Shown one piece after another: positions 34,383-43,055 of a stretch of DNA of 64,000 bases. The first letter of the stretch is position 1. The number at the start of each line of letters is the position of its first letter. The stretch is from Paenibacillus donghaensis. GTDB taxonomy: Bacteria; Bacillota; Bacilli; Paenibacillales; Paenibacillaceae. The DNA lies in contig NZ_CP021780.1 of assembly GCF_002192415.1 (NCBI RefSeq), positions 930,001 through 994,000 on the forward strand, read 5' to 3'. Position numbers and translations under genes: made by a program. The notes under the pieces are model-generated. The model had not been told where the DNA came from, made no database searches, and worked only from the letters and a program-made list of their open reading frames with translations.

Positions 34383-36659
34383 ATGAGGGAGAAACAAGGC
34401 AAGCTGCTGATTATTGGTTTTGGCCCCGGCGCACTGGAGCATATTACGGGCCGGGCGTTGGCGGCGCTTGATGAGAGTGACGCGGTAATTGGCTATAACA
34501 CCTATGTGGAGCTGATCCGGCCGCTGCTGCGGGATCAGGAGATTGTCGGCACCGGCATGACCGAGGAGGTCAGCCGGGCACAGGAAGCGGTGCGCAGAGC
34601 GGAGGAAGGGCAGACCATCGCGGTCATCTCCAGCGGCGACGCCGGAGTGTACGGCATGGCCGGTCTGGTCTATGAAGTGCTGATAGAGCGGGGCTGGAGC
34701 CGAGAGAACGGAGTGGAGGTCGAGGTGATTCCCGGCGTATCGGCAATTCAGTCCTGTTCCTCGCTGCTGGGAGCGCCGGTTATGCATGACAGCTGCACGA
34801 TCAGTCTGAGCGACCATCTGACGCCGTGGGAGACGATCGCAGCCCGGGTGGAGGCTGCGGGCGCGGCGGACTTCGTCGTCGCGTTCTATAACCCGCGCAG
34901 CGGGAAGCGGACGCGCCAGATCGAAGAGGCGCGCGAGATTCTGCTGCGGTACCGTGATCCTGCTACGCCGGTGGGGATTGTCCGCAGCGCGTACCGTGAC
35001 CGGCAGCAGACCGTTGTGACCACGCTCCAGGATATGCTTGAGCATGAGATCGGGATGCTGTCGACGGTGATTGTCGGCAATTCAGCCACGGCAGTGTATG
35101 AGGGCCTGATGGTGACTCCGCGAGGGTACGAGCGGAAATATAGTCTTGCGGCGCAGACCCAGGCGTTGAAGCCGCATGAGCGGCTGCGCACGGCGGCGGA
35201 GCCTTGGTCGCTGGACGCGGCGGACGCTGATAGCGGACTGTCCCGAATGCGCCCGAAGCAGCAGCGCAAAACCGTGCTGCTGGTGGGACACGGCAGCCGC
35301 ATAGAGGCGGGCAATGAGGAGCTACGCGCGTTCGCCGCGCAGCTTGCGGCGCGGCGGCCGGAGCTGAAGTTCGAGACCTGCTTCATAGAGCTGTGCCGTC
35401 CCTCCATCAGCGAGGGAATCGACAACTGCATCCGCAGCGGGGCGGAGGCGGTATATGTGGTGCCGATTATTTTGTTCGCGGCAGGACACTCCAAGCTGGA
35501 TATTCCGCAGGCGATCGACCGTGCCAAGCAGAAATATCCGGGGATGCGTTTCATATATGGCCGGCCAATTGGCATGCATGAGCACGCAGCGGAGATTCTG
35601 CTGGACCGTATCAAGCAGGCTGTCCCGCTACTGCCGCCTGATCAAGGTCAACAGGAGCCAGCCGGGCTGCCGGCAAAGATTGCCGATAAGGATACGGTAG
35701 TCCTGCTGATGGGACGCGGAGGCAGTGACCCGGATGCCAACAGTGATTTCTATAAATTGACCCGGCTGCTCTGGGAGAAAACACCCTATCAAAGCGTTGA
35801 AGCTTGTTTCATTGCAATTACCGGTCCGTTGCTGCCGGAGGGACTGGAACGCTGCTTGAAGCTGCAGGCACGCAGAATTATTGTGCTGCCCTATCTGCTG
35901 TTCACGGGCGTGCTTATGAAGCAGTTTGCTGAGGCGGTTGCTGCTTTTGCCGCCGCACATCCCGAGATCGCAGTGGAGATGGGCTCTTATCTGGGTGGGC
36001 ACCCACTGCTGGCCGAGATCCTGTCCAAGCGGATTGACGAGACGCTGTCAGGCCAGGTTGCAGCCAATTGTGATCTGTGCAAGTACCGCAGCGAAGCTGC
36101 CGAGCACCACCATCATGAGCATGAGCATGACCACGGACATCACTGCCAGCACGACAACGGACATGGGAACCACCATCATGAGCATGAGCATGAGCATGAT
36201 CATGACCATGGACATCACGGCCAGCACGACAACGGACATGAGTACCACCATCATGAGCATGATCATGACCACGGACATCACTGCCAGCATGACAACGGAC
36301 ATGGGAACCACCATCATGAGCATGATCATGACCACGGACATCATCATGAGGAGCACCACCATAATGAGCAAGAACATGAACATGAACATGAGGCGCAGCA
36401 TAGTCATCATGAGCGTGATCAGGGAAAGCATGAGCAGCATAGCCACAATGACCTCGGACATCACAGCCACGATGACCACAGGCACGAACATGAACATGGT
36501 CACCGTCAACATGACCACCAGGATCACCACCACCATCACGCTGCAAATCAGGAGCTGAGCCAGGGCAATGATCCGACTGATCAGCGGGAGAATCAGGCCG
36601 CAGCGTCTGACCAGCCTGCCATTCCGGAAACTCCGGCTTCCAGCGCAGGCTTGAGGTAA
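34383..36659 (+). CDS. CbiH-CbiX fusion with giant His-rich tail
   Basis: A 758-residue bifunctional cobalamin enzyme. Residues 1-260 are CbiH/CobJ, the C17-methyltransferase that contracts the corrin ring (IIGFGPG, ISSGDAGVYGMAG, VIPGVSAIQS, GAPVMHDSCTISLSD). Residues about 296-560 are two CbiX halves (LLVGHGSRIEAGNEEL; VLLMGRGGSDPDANSDFYKL), the cobaltochelatase that inserts Co2+ into sirohydrochlorin. C563-D-L-C566 then resembles the CXXC of the iron-sulfur motif in the long CbiX of B. megaterium, whose preceding Met is missing here. The tail (about 573-719) is mostly His with Glu and Asp, built from repeats, plausibly a cobalt reservoir. The family usually has these as separate proteins. 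Codon use is normal, and the frame is uninterrupted. Confidence 0.92.
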   Translation: MREKQGKLLIIGFGPGALEHITGRALAALDESDAVIGYNTYVELIRPLLRDQEIVGTGMTEEVSRAQEAVRRAEEGQTIAVISSGDAGVYGMAGLVYEVLIERGWSRENGVEVEVIPGVSAIQSCSSLLGAPVMHDSCTISLSDHLTPWETIAARVEAAGAADFVVAFYNPRSGKRTRQIEEAREILLRYRDPATPVGIVRSAYRDRQQTVVTTLQDMLEHEIGMLSTVIVGNSATAVYEGLMVTPRGYERKYSLAAQTQALKPHERLRTAAEPWSLDAADADSGLSRMRPKQQRKTVLLVGHGSRIEAGNEELRAFAAQLAARRPELKFETCFIELCRPSISEGIDNCIRSGAEAVYVVPIILFAAGHSKLDIPQAIDRAKQKYPGMRFIYGRPIGMHEHAAEILLDRIKQAVPLLPPDQGQQEPAGLPAKIADKDTVVLLMGRGGSDPDANSDFYKLTRLLWEKTPYQSVEACFIAITGPLLPEGLERCLKLQARRIIVLPYLLFTGVLMKQFAEAVAAFAAAHPEIAVEMGSYLGGHPLLAEILSKRIDETLSGQVAANCDLCKYRSEAAEHHHHEHEHDHGHHCQHDNGHGNHHHEHEHEHDHDHGHHGQHDNGHEYHHHEHDHDHGHHCQHDNGHGNHHHEHDHDHGHHHEEHHHNEQEHEHEHEAQHSHHERDQGKHEQHSHNDLGHHSHDDHRHEHEHGHRQHDHQDHHHHHAANQELSQGNDPTDQRENQAAASDQPAIPETPASSAGLR

Positions 36660-36665
36660 GAAGCT

Positions 36666-37454
36666 GTGATCTTTATGTTATGCGGAACGAGCGACGCGAG
36701 GGAGCTGGCGCTGGTGCTGCGCAGTCGCGGTCTGCCGCTGCTGGCGTCGGTGGTGACGCCCAGCGCGGCAGACCGCCTGCAGGAAGCTTCCATCCCTACC
36801 CGCACGGGTAGGCTGGATCAGCAGGCGATGATCCAGCTTTTGCAGGACATCGGCTGCCGTGCGGTGGTGGATGCAAGCCACCCTTTTGCTGAGCAGGCAC
36901 ATGCCAATGGCAGAGCCGCTGCAGCGGCTCTGGGGCTTCCCTACTATCGCTATGAGCGGCCGAGTCGTGAGTATGAGAGCCATCCAAGGCTGATCCGTTG
37001 CGATTCTTATGAAGAAGCCGCGCTTCAGGCCAAGCAGCTGAAAGGCTCGGTTATGCTGACGACGGGCGGCAAGACACTGGAGGTTTTTGCCCGGCAGCTA
37101 ATTGGTGACCCCGACATTACACTGACGGTAAGGCTGCTGCCCTGCCTGGAGAATATTGAGAAATGCCTGTCTCTGGGGATTCAGCAGCGGAATATTATCG
37201 GAATGCAGGGGCCTTTTTCGCGTGAGCTGAATGAGGCGCTCTACCGCCAATATGGCACCCGGGTGATGATTACGAAGGAGAGCGGAGCAGAGGGTTCGGT
37301 GGATGAGAAGCTACACAGTGCGCTGGATATGGGGCTGCATGTGATTCTGATTGCCCGTCCTCCCGCCCGGGGGGCTGCGGTGTTTGATTCCTTCACCGCA
37401 CTTGCCGATGCACTGGAACAGCAGCCGGCAGACCGGCGCTACATACAAGAATAG
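36666..37454 (+). CDS. cbiJ: Cobalt-precorrin-6A reductase CbiJ
   Basis: A 262-residue NAD(P)H-dependent reductase of the macrocycle (CbiJ/CobK family). Marks are MLCGTSDARELAL at the N-terminus, VVDASHPFAEQAHANG, MLTTGGKTLEVFA, GMQGPFSRELNEAL and ITKESGAEGSVDEKL, the standard order. The GTG start at 36666 is six bases after the fusion gene; ATG 36675 is an alternative. It is part of the cbiHX-J-C-D-ET run. Confidence 0.94.
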   Translation: MIFMLCGTSDARELALVLRSRGLPLLASVVTPSAADRLQEASIPTRTGRLDQQAMIQLLQDIGCRAVVDASHPFAEQAHANGRAAAAALGLPYYRYERPSREYESHPRLIRCDSYEEAALQAKQLKGSVMLTTGGKTLEVFARQLIGDPDITLTVRLLPCLENIEKCLSLGIQQRNIIGMQGPFSRELNEALYRQYGTRVMITKESGAEGSVDEKLHSALDMGLHVILIARPPARGAAVFDSFTALADALEQQPADRRYIQE

Positions 37455-37470
37455 AGAAAAGAGGCCAACT

Positions 37471-38121
37471 ATGGACTTTGGAACGGATTTCAAGCCGCTG
37501 ACCGTACAACCGCAGGAAATTGAAGGGCTGAGCTTCGCGATGATAGCGGAGGAGCTGGGAGCGCATGATTTCACTGTGCCGCAGTTTGCAGTGGTGCAGC
37601 GTGTTATTCATGCTACGGCTGATTTCGAACTGGGGCGCAGCCTGGTGTTCCATCCCCGGGCAGTGGAGGCGGGTATCACGGCGATCCGTCAGGGCATGCC
37701 GATTATTGCGGATGTTCGCATGATTGAGGCCGGGATCGCCAAGCAGCGGATTCAAGCCAGGGGCGGTGAGGTTCGGGTGCATATAGCGGATGAGGATGTG
37801 GCGCAGCAAGCGAAGGCGCTGGGAGTCACCCGGGCGATTATTGCCATGCGCAAGGCCTGTGCTGAAGCACCCGGAGGCATCTATGTGATCGGCAACGCGC
37901 CTACAGCGCTGCTGGAATTAATCCGTCTTGTAAAAGAAGGCGAGGCCTCACCGGGACTTGTCATCGGTGTACCGGTAGGGTTCGTGTCTGCGGCCGAGTC
38001 GAAGGATGAGCTGCGCAAGCTGAATATTCCTTATATCACGAATATTGGCCGCAAGGGGGGCAGCACGGTTGCTGTCGCTGCAGTCAATGCGCTCAGCCTG
38101 CTGGCCGAGCGTCAACAGTGA
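37471..38121 (+). CDS. cbiC: Cobalt-precorrin-8 methylmutase CbiC
   Basis: A 216-residue enzyme that moves the C11 methyl group to C12, forming cobyrinate (CbiC/CobH). It has VQRVIHATADFE with the conserved catalytic His, MPIIADVRMIEAGI, GIYVIGNAPTALLEL and GVPVGFVSAAESK. ATG 37471 lies 16 bases after cbiJ, with GAAAAGAGG before it. Length is standard. Confidence 0.96.
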   Translation: MDFGTDFKPLTVQPQEIEGLSFAMIAEELGAHDFTVPQFAVVQRVIHATADFELGRSLVFHPRAVEAGITAIRQGMPIIADVRMIEAGIAKQRIQARGGEVRVHIADEDVAQQAKALGVTRAIIAMRKACAEAPGGIYVIGNAPTALLELIRLVKEGEASPGLVIGVPVGFVSAAESKDELRKLNIPYITNIGRKGGSTVAVAAVNALSLLAERQQ

Positions 38122-38222
38122 GGGAATTGTAGCCTGAAGCGGCCAGAAGTGCTCAACGGTTTAGCATAATGGGCGCTGGAGATTCGCGCGCGTTGCGAAA
38201 TAGACATAAAGAGGGGAAGGCC

Positions 38223-39551
38223 ATGAGCAACGATAAGCCGGAAACCGCAGTAGCTGCGGCTTTGGAAGCGACGACAGGAGTAGATGCAGCGAAAGCAATG
38301 GAAGCTATGGAAGCTATGGATGCTGCGAAAGCAATGGAAGCTGCGGAAACCGCGGGTGCAACGGCGGGTATGGAAGCAAAGGCAGCTGGGGCGTCAACGG
38401 CAGCAATGGAAGCGTCGGAGTCGGACGTTGTGGAAGCAAAGGTGGCGGAAACGGCAACGGGGGCTGAAGCGCCACCGCTGCGCCGGGGATTCACCACCGG
38501 CTCCTGTGCAGCCGCTGCCGCCAAGGGGGCGGCGCTGCTGCTGATTACCGGTGAAGCCCCGGAGGCTGTAGACATTGACCTGCCGGCAGGCTTCCGCCAC
38601 ACTTTTCAGCTGACAGGGCCGCGCTGGGATGCCGGTACCTTGGCGGTCTGTGCCACGGTGAAGGATGCCGGTGATGATCCGGACGCCACGCATCTGGCGG
38701 TGATCGAAGCCGCTGTCAGCTGGCGCGCAGAGGCCGGGGTGGAGATAGACGGCGGCCACGGTGTAGGCCGGGTGACCAAGCCCGGGCTGCCGGTACCGGT
38801 GGGCGAAGCGGCGATCAACCCTGTGCCCCGCGCGATGATCCGCGAGGCGGTATCCGCGGTGCTGGAGGAGCATGGCGCAGCGCGTGGGGTGCGGGTAGTG
38901 ATCAGCGTGCCGGAAGGCGAGGCCATCGCGCGGAAGACGCTGAACGCCAGGCTTGGCATTCTGGGCGGGATTTCGATTCTGGGCACACGCGGCGTAGTGA
39001 CGCCATTCTCTACCGCAGCCTACAAGGCGAGCGTCAAGCAGGCGATCTCGGTGGCTGCTGCCAGCGGGAACCGTGAGGTGGTGCTGACCACCGGAGGCAG
39101 CAGTGAGAAATATGCAATAGCGATGTTTGCACAGCTGCCGGAGGAAGCTTTTATCCAGATGGGCGAATATGTCGGCTTCTCACTGGATCACGCCAAAGCC
39201 TATGGCCTTCGCAAGGTTACGCTGGTGGGTATGGCCGGCAAATACTCCAAGGTGGCGCAGGGCGCCATGCTGATCCATTCCAAAAGCGCGCCAGTGGACT
39301 TTGGCTTTCTGGCCCGGCTCGCCGCAGAGGCGGGAGCGGAGGAAACGCTGGTCCGGGAGGTTGCCGGTGCGAATACAGCGTCACAGGTCGTTGACCTGAT
39401 GACGGAGGCGGGAAACTTTAGTTTTTTTGAGAACATGTGCCGGTATGCCTGCAGGAATTGCCTGGAGCATGTCGGCGGCGGCATGACTGTGGAGATGGTA
39501 TTGATTACGATGAAGGGCCGAGTGCTGGGAAGGGCGGAAATCCGTGGGTAA
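38223..39551 (+). CDS. cbiD: Cobalt-precorrin-5B C1-methyltransferase CbiD, with Ala-rich N-terminal extension
   Basis: A 442-residue enzyme; the usual CbiD is about 360-380. The family core starts at about residue 85 with LRRGFTTGSCAAAAAKGAAL and continues with GRVTKPGLPVPVGEAAINPV, GTRGVVTPFS and VLTTGGSSEKYA. The extra N-terminus is low-complexity Ala/Met/Glu with repeats of AAKAMEAMEAMD type, arising from a short DNA repeat (GCGAAAGCAATGGAAGCT). It is in frame and the ATG 38223 ribosome site (GAGGGGAAGG) is good, so it is probably translated; its role is unknown. Overlaps the next gene by eight bases. Confidence 0.93.
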   Translation: MSNDKPETAVAAALEATTGVDAAKAMEAMEAMDAAKAMEAAETAGATAGMEAKAAGASTAAMEASESDVVEAKVAETATGAEAPPLRRGFTTGSCAAAAAKGAALLLITGEAPEAVDIDLPAGFRHTFQLTGPRWDAGTLAVCATVKDAGDDPDATHLAVIEAAVSWRAEAGVEIDGGHGVGRVTKPGLPVPVGEAAINPVPRAMIREAVSAVLEEHGAARGVRVVISVPEGEAIARKTLNARLGILGGISILGTRGVVTPFSTAAYKASVKQAISVAAASGNREVVLTTGGSSEKYAIAMFAQLPEEAFIQMGEYVGFSLDHAKAYGLRKVTLVGMAGKYSKVAQGAMLIHSKSAPVDFGFLARLAAEAGAEETLVREVAGANTASQVVDLMTEAGNFSFFENMCRYACRNCLEHVGGGMTVEMVLITMKGRVLGRAEIRG

Positions 39552-40800
39552 CCTTATACACATCATTGGGATCGGCGAAGATGGGGCCGGAGGGCTGGCT
39601 CCGTACAGTCTGCGGAAGGTGCTGGAGAGCGAGGTGCTGCTCGGAGGCGAGCGGCAGCTGGCTTTTTTCAACGGCTATGCAGGAGAGAAAAGGGTACTCA
39701 AAGGCGGTCTGGGCGGCTTGCCTGAGCGGCTGAAGGTGCTTAGCCAGACACAGAGCGTTGTGGTGCTGGCTTCGGGCGATCCGCTGTTTTTTGGAATTGC
39801 CGGGTATTTGTCGAGCAGGCTCGGAGCGGAGCGGGTGGAGGTAATTCCGCATTACAGCAGCGTACAGCTGGCATTCGCCCGGCTGGGAGACAGCTGGCAG
39901 GATGCGGAGCTGGTCAGCCTGCACGGTCGGCCGCTCTCCGGGCTGGCCCAGCGGATTGACGGCAAGGCGAAGGTTGCGCTGCTGACCGATGAAACGAATA
40001 CCCCGGGGCGGATCGCCGCTTATCTGCTTGAATTCGGAATGACTGAATATGAAGCGTATGTCTGTGAACGGCTGGGCGGACCGCAGGAGCGCTGCCGCCT
40101 CTGGACGCTTGCGGAGCTGGCGCTGGAGCAGGAGCCGGGGGCGGCAAATATCGCCGCCCTGAATGTGGTGATACTGCGCCGCAAGCAGGGAGATGATGCG
40201 GCCGGGGATCTAAATGGGCAACAGCGGCGCGGTTTCGCCTACCCGGATGAGGCTTTCCAGCAGCGCAAGCCGGAGCGAGGCCTGATTACGAAACGTGAGG
40301 TACGCGCGCTGGTGCTGTCGGAGCTGAACCTGGCCGAGGATGCCGTGGTCTGGGATATCGGCTCCGGCTCGGGAGCCGTAGCGGCGGAATGTGCACGGAT
40401 AGCCCGTCTTGGCAAGGTGTATGCTCTGGAAAAAGGAGCCGAGAACCTGCCGAATATGGAAGCCAACCGGCACCGTTTTCGCGCTGACTTCACCATTATT
40501 CAGGCCAAAGCGCCAGAGGGCTTGGCGCAGCTGCCTGATCCCGACGCCGTGTTTATCGGCGGCAGCGGCGGCGAGCTGGCGGCGATTATAGCGCACTGCG
40601 CAGTCCGGCTGCGGCCGCTGGGCCGTATTGTAGTCGGGGCGATCACGATAGAAACGCTGCACGGAAGCCTGGAGGCCTTGCGGCAGGCCGGTCTGGCCGT
40701 CGAAGTGACGATGCTGCAGGCCTCGCGGGGTAAGCCGATCCTCGGTATGACCCGGTTCGAGGGCATGAATCCGGTGTATGTCGTGAGTGGACGGAAGTAG
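39544..40800 (+). CDS. cbiET: CbiE-CbiT fusion (CobL-type), precorrin-6Y C5,15-methyltransferase
   Basis: A 418-residue fusion. CbiE (about 1-200) has IHIIGIGEDG and VVLASGDPLFFGI; CbiT (about 230-418) has KREVRALVLSELNL, the SAM site VVWDIGSGSGAVAAE and the decarboxylase-type FIGGSGG. Together they methylate C5 and C15 and remove the C12 acetate carboxyl. The fused form is called CobL in aerobic producers. GTG 39544 overlaps the cbiD stop. The operon is then broken by a 2.2-kb segment with an IS66-family element. Confidence 0.94.
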   Translation: MGNLIHIIGIGEDGAGGLAPYSLRKVLESEVLLGGERQLAFFNGYAGEKRVLKGGLGGLPERLKVLSQTQSVVVLASGDPLFFGIAGYLSSRLGAERVEVIPHYSSVQLAFARLGDSWQDAELVSLHGRPLSGLAQRIDGKAKVALLTDETNTPGRIAAYLLEFGMTEYEAYVCERLGGPQERCRLWTLAELALEQEPGAANIAALNVVILRRKQGDDAAGDLNGQQRRGFAYPDEAFQQRKPERGLITKREVRALVLSELNLAEDAVVWDIGSGSGAVAAECARIARLGKVYALEKGAENLPNMEANRHRFRADFTIIQAKAPEGLAQLPDPDAVFIGGSGGELAAIIAHCAVRLRPLGRIVVGAITIETLHGSLEALRQAGLAVEVTMLQASRGKPILGMTRFEGMNPVYVVSGRK

Positions 40801-40817
40801 CGCAGAGAGCGCTGGCA

Positions 40818-40862
40818 GAAACGGATACCACCTCTTGCAGAGGACGGCGAAGCCGGTCTTTT
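40818..40862. repeat. REP-like hairpin (GAAACGG family) after cbiET
   Basis: AGAAACGGATACCACCTCTTGC-type left half pairs with GCAGAGGACGGCGAAGCC, a near copy of the hairpin at 57222-57268 (identical over CTCTTGCAGAGGACGGCGA). Diverged copies at 52034-52075 and 16289-16315. Confidence 0.7.
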
Positions 40863-41002
40863 TAACAGAGGATATATTGTGTCTGCTTAGGTCTCAGCAT
40901 GACTTATGGATAAACGAATGTGGTGCTGCACAGCACGATCTCCTAGTATATCCGCTCATTGAGTTGGAATAAAAGAATCGGCTCCGTGATGATTTCATAG
41001 GA

Positions 41003-41042
41003 TTGAATCATTGAATCATTGAATCATTGAATCATTGAATCA
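41003..41042 (+). repeat. 8-bp microsatellite TTGAATCA x5
   Basis: Five exact head-to-tail TTGAATCA copies, then the variant TTGATTTA. Lies just left of a dispersed GATTTAGTTGC/AAGTGCAAAA repeat into which the IS66 element has inserted. Confidence 0.95.
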
Positions 41043-41112
41043 TTGATTTAGTTGCGGATATGCATCTAATTGGCGGATTTTTTTCATTTTGGGGGAAATA
41101 AGTGCAAAAAGG

Positions 41113-42714
41113 GTTACTACTTACGACCCCCAATGGGAGTAAAAGAAAATGAGCCGGAAGAAGCCAGCATTAAGCTAGCCAGAACAGGGCGTTCTTGCTT
41201 AATCAAGGTGGAGATGAAACTGCGGATGGTAGCGAACCATTCAGGAGAATCGGAGGCGCGGAAGCAGCCCGAGATCTTTTGTTTGACGACCACCATGCGT
41301 AAATCGCGCTCGGCTTGGTTGTTGTCAAACGGGACGGCGGGGCTATGCAAGAACTTTAGAATGGCTTCCTTGTGTTTACTGAAGCGAGCCGCAAGGTTGC
41401 CTGCCTTACTGTTGCTCTTACGTCCCCGTGGACCCGTCTTGGTTGGGATCGGGACGTTCACCAGTTCCGCCTGACTCTGCTCCAGAATCTCGTCGTAGCG
41501 CTGTTCCAGCTGCTGGATCGTTTCTTGGCTGAGCCGGCAATCCGTCTGGCGAGCCTGCTGCTCCAGGTCCCAGCTTTCCTTGAGCAAAGCCAGCATCTGG
41601 CTTGCCCACGCCTGCTTATCATATAAGGCAATCCCCTTACAATCCCGCATCAGGTGGGCATTGCACAAGGCGTGTTCAAAGACAAAGGTGTCTTGTTTGA
41701 AATAAGAGCCGTAGCCGTCATGGACCACCGTTCCCAGGTATGCATCCAGCACCCGGAGGGTTTTCATGCCTTCACTTCCCCGGCTGTCGGCTACGCCGAG
41801 CAGCGTCCAGTCGGGCGTACTGTTGACATGGACCCATTTTTCCTTCTTCTGGACCCGGGCGCCCGTTTCATCCGAATGAATGACGGGGCTTCCCAGCACG
41901 GCTTCCCGAATCTGCTCGATATAGGGTGACAACGTCCCGGACGTGGCTTCAATCTGTCCCAGCAGGGTCCTCTCACTCGGTTTACATCCGGTCAGGACAT
42001 ACAAAAGTTCGCTTAATCGGGCAAGCGGCAACAATTGGTATCCATGCAGATAGGCCGAAAAAGCCATCAGCCTGGGGCCATATTGCACATACGCCCGCAC
42101 ACCTTCTGGAAAAGCCGCCTGTTGCTTCTTGCGGCAGCAAGGGCAATGTTTTTGCTGGGCCCGGTGCTCCGTGATGTGGATTCTCGGCTCGGGCATCTCA
42201 AAGACCTGCCGCGATTGGTAGGTGGCAGCGGGTACGTCAGCTAAGGACATTTGACAGTCTGGACATTGCGTCAAAGGATGAAGAATCGTTTCATCTGGCG
42301 TAGCAGAGAACTTCAGCGTATGTCCTGGATGTCCTTTGGGCGCTCCTTTTTTCCCTCCCGGCGTACGGTTGTTCTGAGGTTTGCGCTTCAGATCCCGGGA
42401 GGAGGGAAAGTGACTGTTGGTCGAGTCTTGCCCAAGCCGCTGCTTGAGTTCTTTGATTTCGATCTCTTGTTCCTTGATTTTGGCATCCCGCTCTATAAGT
42501 TTCGCGGTAAGGGCAGCGTTGTGGATTTCCAGTTCGTTCAGTCTGGCGCGAAGCTCAGCGAGAGTACGATGGAGACATTCTAACTTATCTTGAAGGATTC
42601 GGTTATGTCTTCTGGCAATCACTATGCTCCCCCCCCTTATGTATGAGTACTATTCATTACCCAATTTTTAGGGCATGACATACATGGAGAAGAAAAGGGG
42701 TCCTAAGTAGTAAC
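41113..42714 (-). mobile_element. IS66-family (ISBst12-like) insertion sequence
   Basis: 1602 bp. Termini are GTTACTACTTACGACCCC (41113 onward) and its counterpart GGGGTCCTAAGTAGTAAC ending at 42714. Exact 8-bp target duplication CAAAAAGG lies at 41105-41112 and 42715-42722, as expected for IS66. It carries one transposase and no tnpA/tnpB accessory genes, like the ISBst12 subgroup. It sits opposite to the cbi genes, between cbiET and cbiL. The transposase stop codon lies within the left terminal repeat. Confidence 0.92.
41117..42622 (-). CDS. IS66-family transposase (TnpC type)
   Basis: A 501-residue DDE transposase. The N-terminus is a leucine-rich coiled coil (about 10-65), followed by PGGKKGAPKGHPGH, a zinc site CPDCQ with CPCCRKK, then the catalytic HSDETG, VHDGYGSY and NNQAERDLRMVVVKQK (Asp, Asp, Glu) of the IS66 core. 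It is full length with no frameshift, so it may be active and could act on MITEs with the same ends. GTG start at 42622 behind a G-rich ribosome site. Confidence 0.94.
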   Translation of the reverse strand: MIARRHNRILQDKLECLHRTLAELRARLNELEIHNAALTAKLIERDAKIKEQEIEIKELKQRLGQDSTNSHFPSSRDLKRKPQNNRTPGGKKGAPKGHPGHTLKFSATPDETILHPLTQCPDCQMSLADVPAATYQSRQVFEMPEPRIHITEHRAQQKHCPCCRKKQQAAFPEGVRAYVQYGPRLMAFSAYLHGYQLLPLARLSELLYVLTGCKPSERTLLGQIEATSGTLSPYIEQIREAVLGSPVIHSDETGARVQKKEKWVHVNSTPDWTLLGVADSRGSEGMKTLRVLDAYLGTVVHDGYGSYFKQDTFVFEHALCNAHLMRDCKGIALYDKQAWASQMLALLKESWDLEQQARQTDCRLSQETIQQLEQRYDEILEQSQAELVNVPIPTKTGPRGRKSNSKAGNLAARFSKHKEAILKFLHSPAVPFDNNQAERDLRMVVVKQKISGCFRASDSPEWFATIRSFISTLIKQERPVLASLMLASSGSFSFTPIGGRK

Positions 42715-42723
42715 CAAAAAGGC

Positions 42724-42899
42724 ATCTAATTTTGGCATCTGAGCGTATTAAGTCTAATTTACTTGAGATTAGTTGCATATTTGCACTTATTCGCCTGCTG
42801 ACAGGAGTTTCGGATGAATTTAGTTGCACGTTCGCATCTAATTGCTGCGAATGAACCAGGGTAACATTCTAATTACTTCGCGGGGACGTAAGTGGTAAC
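42724..42899. repeat. Dispersed GCATCTAAT / GCACTTATT repeats
   Basis: Holds GGCATCTAATTTTGGCATC, TTAGTTGCATATTTGCACTT and AATTTAGTTGCACGTTCGCA, the same family as at 1790-2100 and 41048-41110, and a worn CGTAAGTGGTAAC end at 42887-42899. No gene lies between the IS66 element and cbiL at 43056. Confidence 0.6.
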
Positions 42900-43055
42900 C
42901 ACTTTCATATTTAAACGCGCTGAACATTCCTTACAAAATTCTAAATCCTCGCTGTAACTCAGCTGTGATTAAGCAAGTAACTAGGCAGTAACTACAAATA
43001 AAATGCAAGAAATTAAGGGACGGACATCCCATAGGATGATAGGAGTGGGCGCGCA

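Noticed and set aside
36048..36546. Hydrophobic Met/Val-rich frame antisense to the His tail
   Set aside because: It is the mirror of the CAT/GAG repeats in the fusion gene; no ribosome site.
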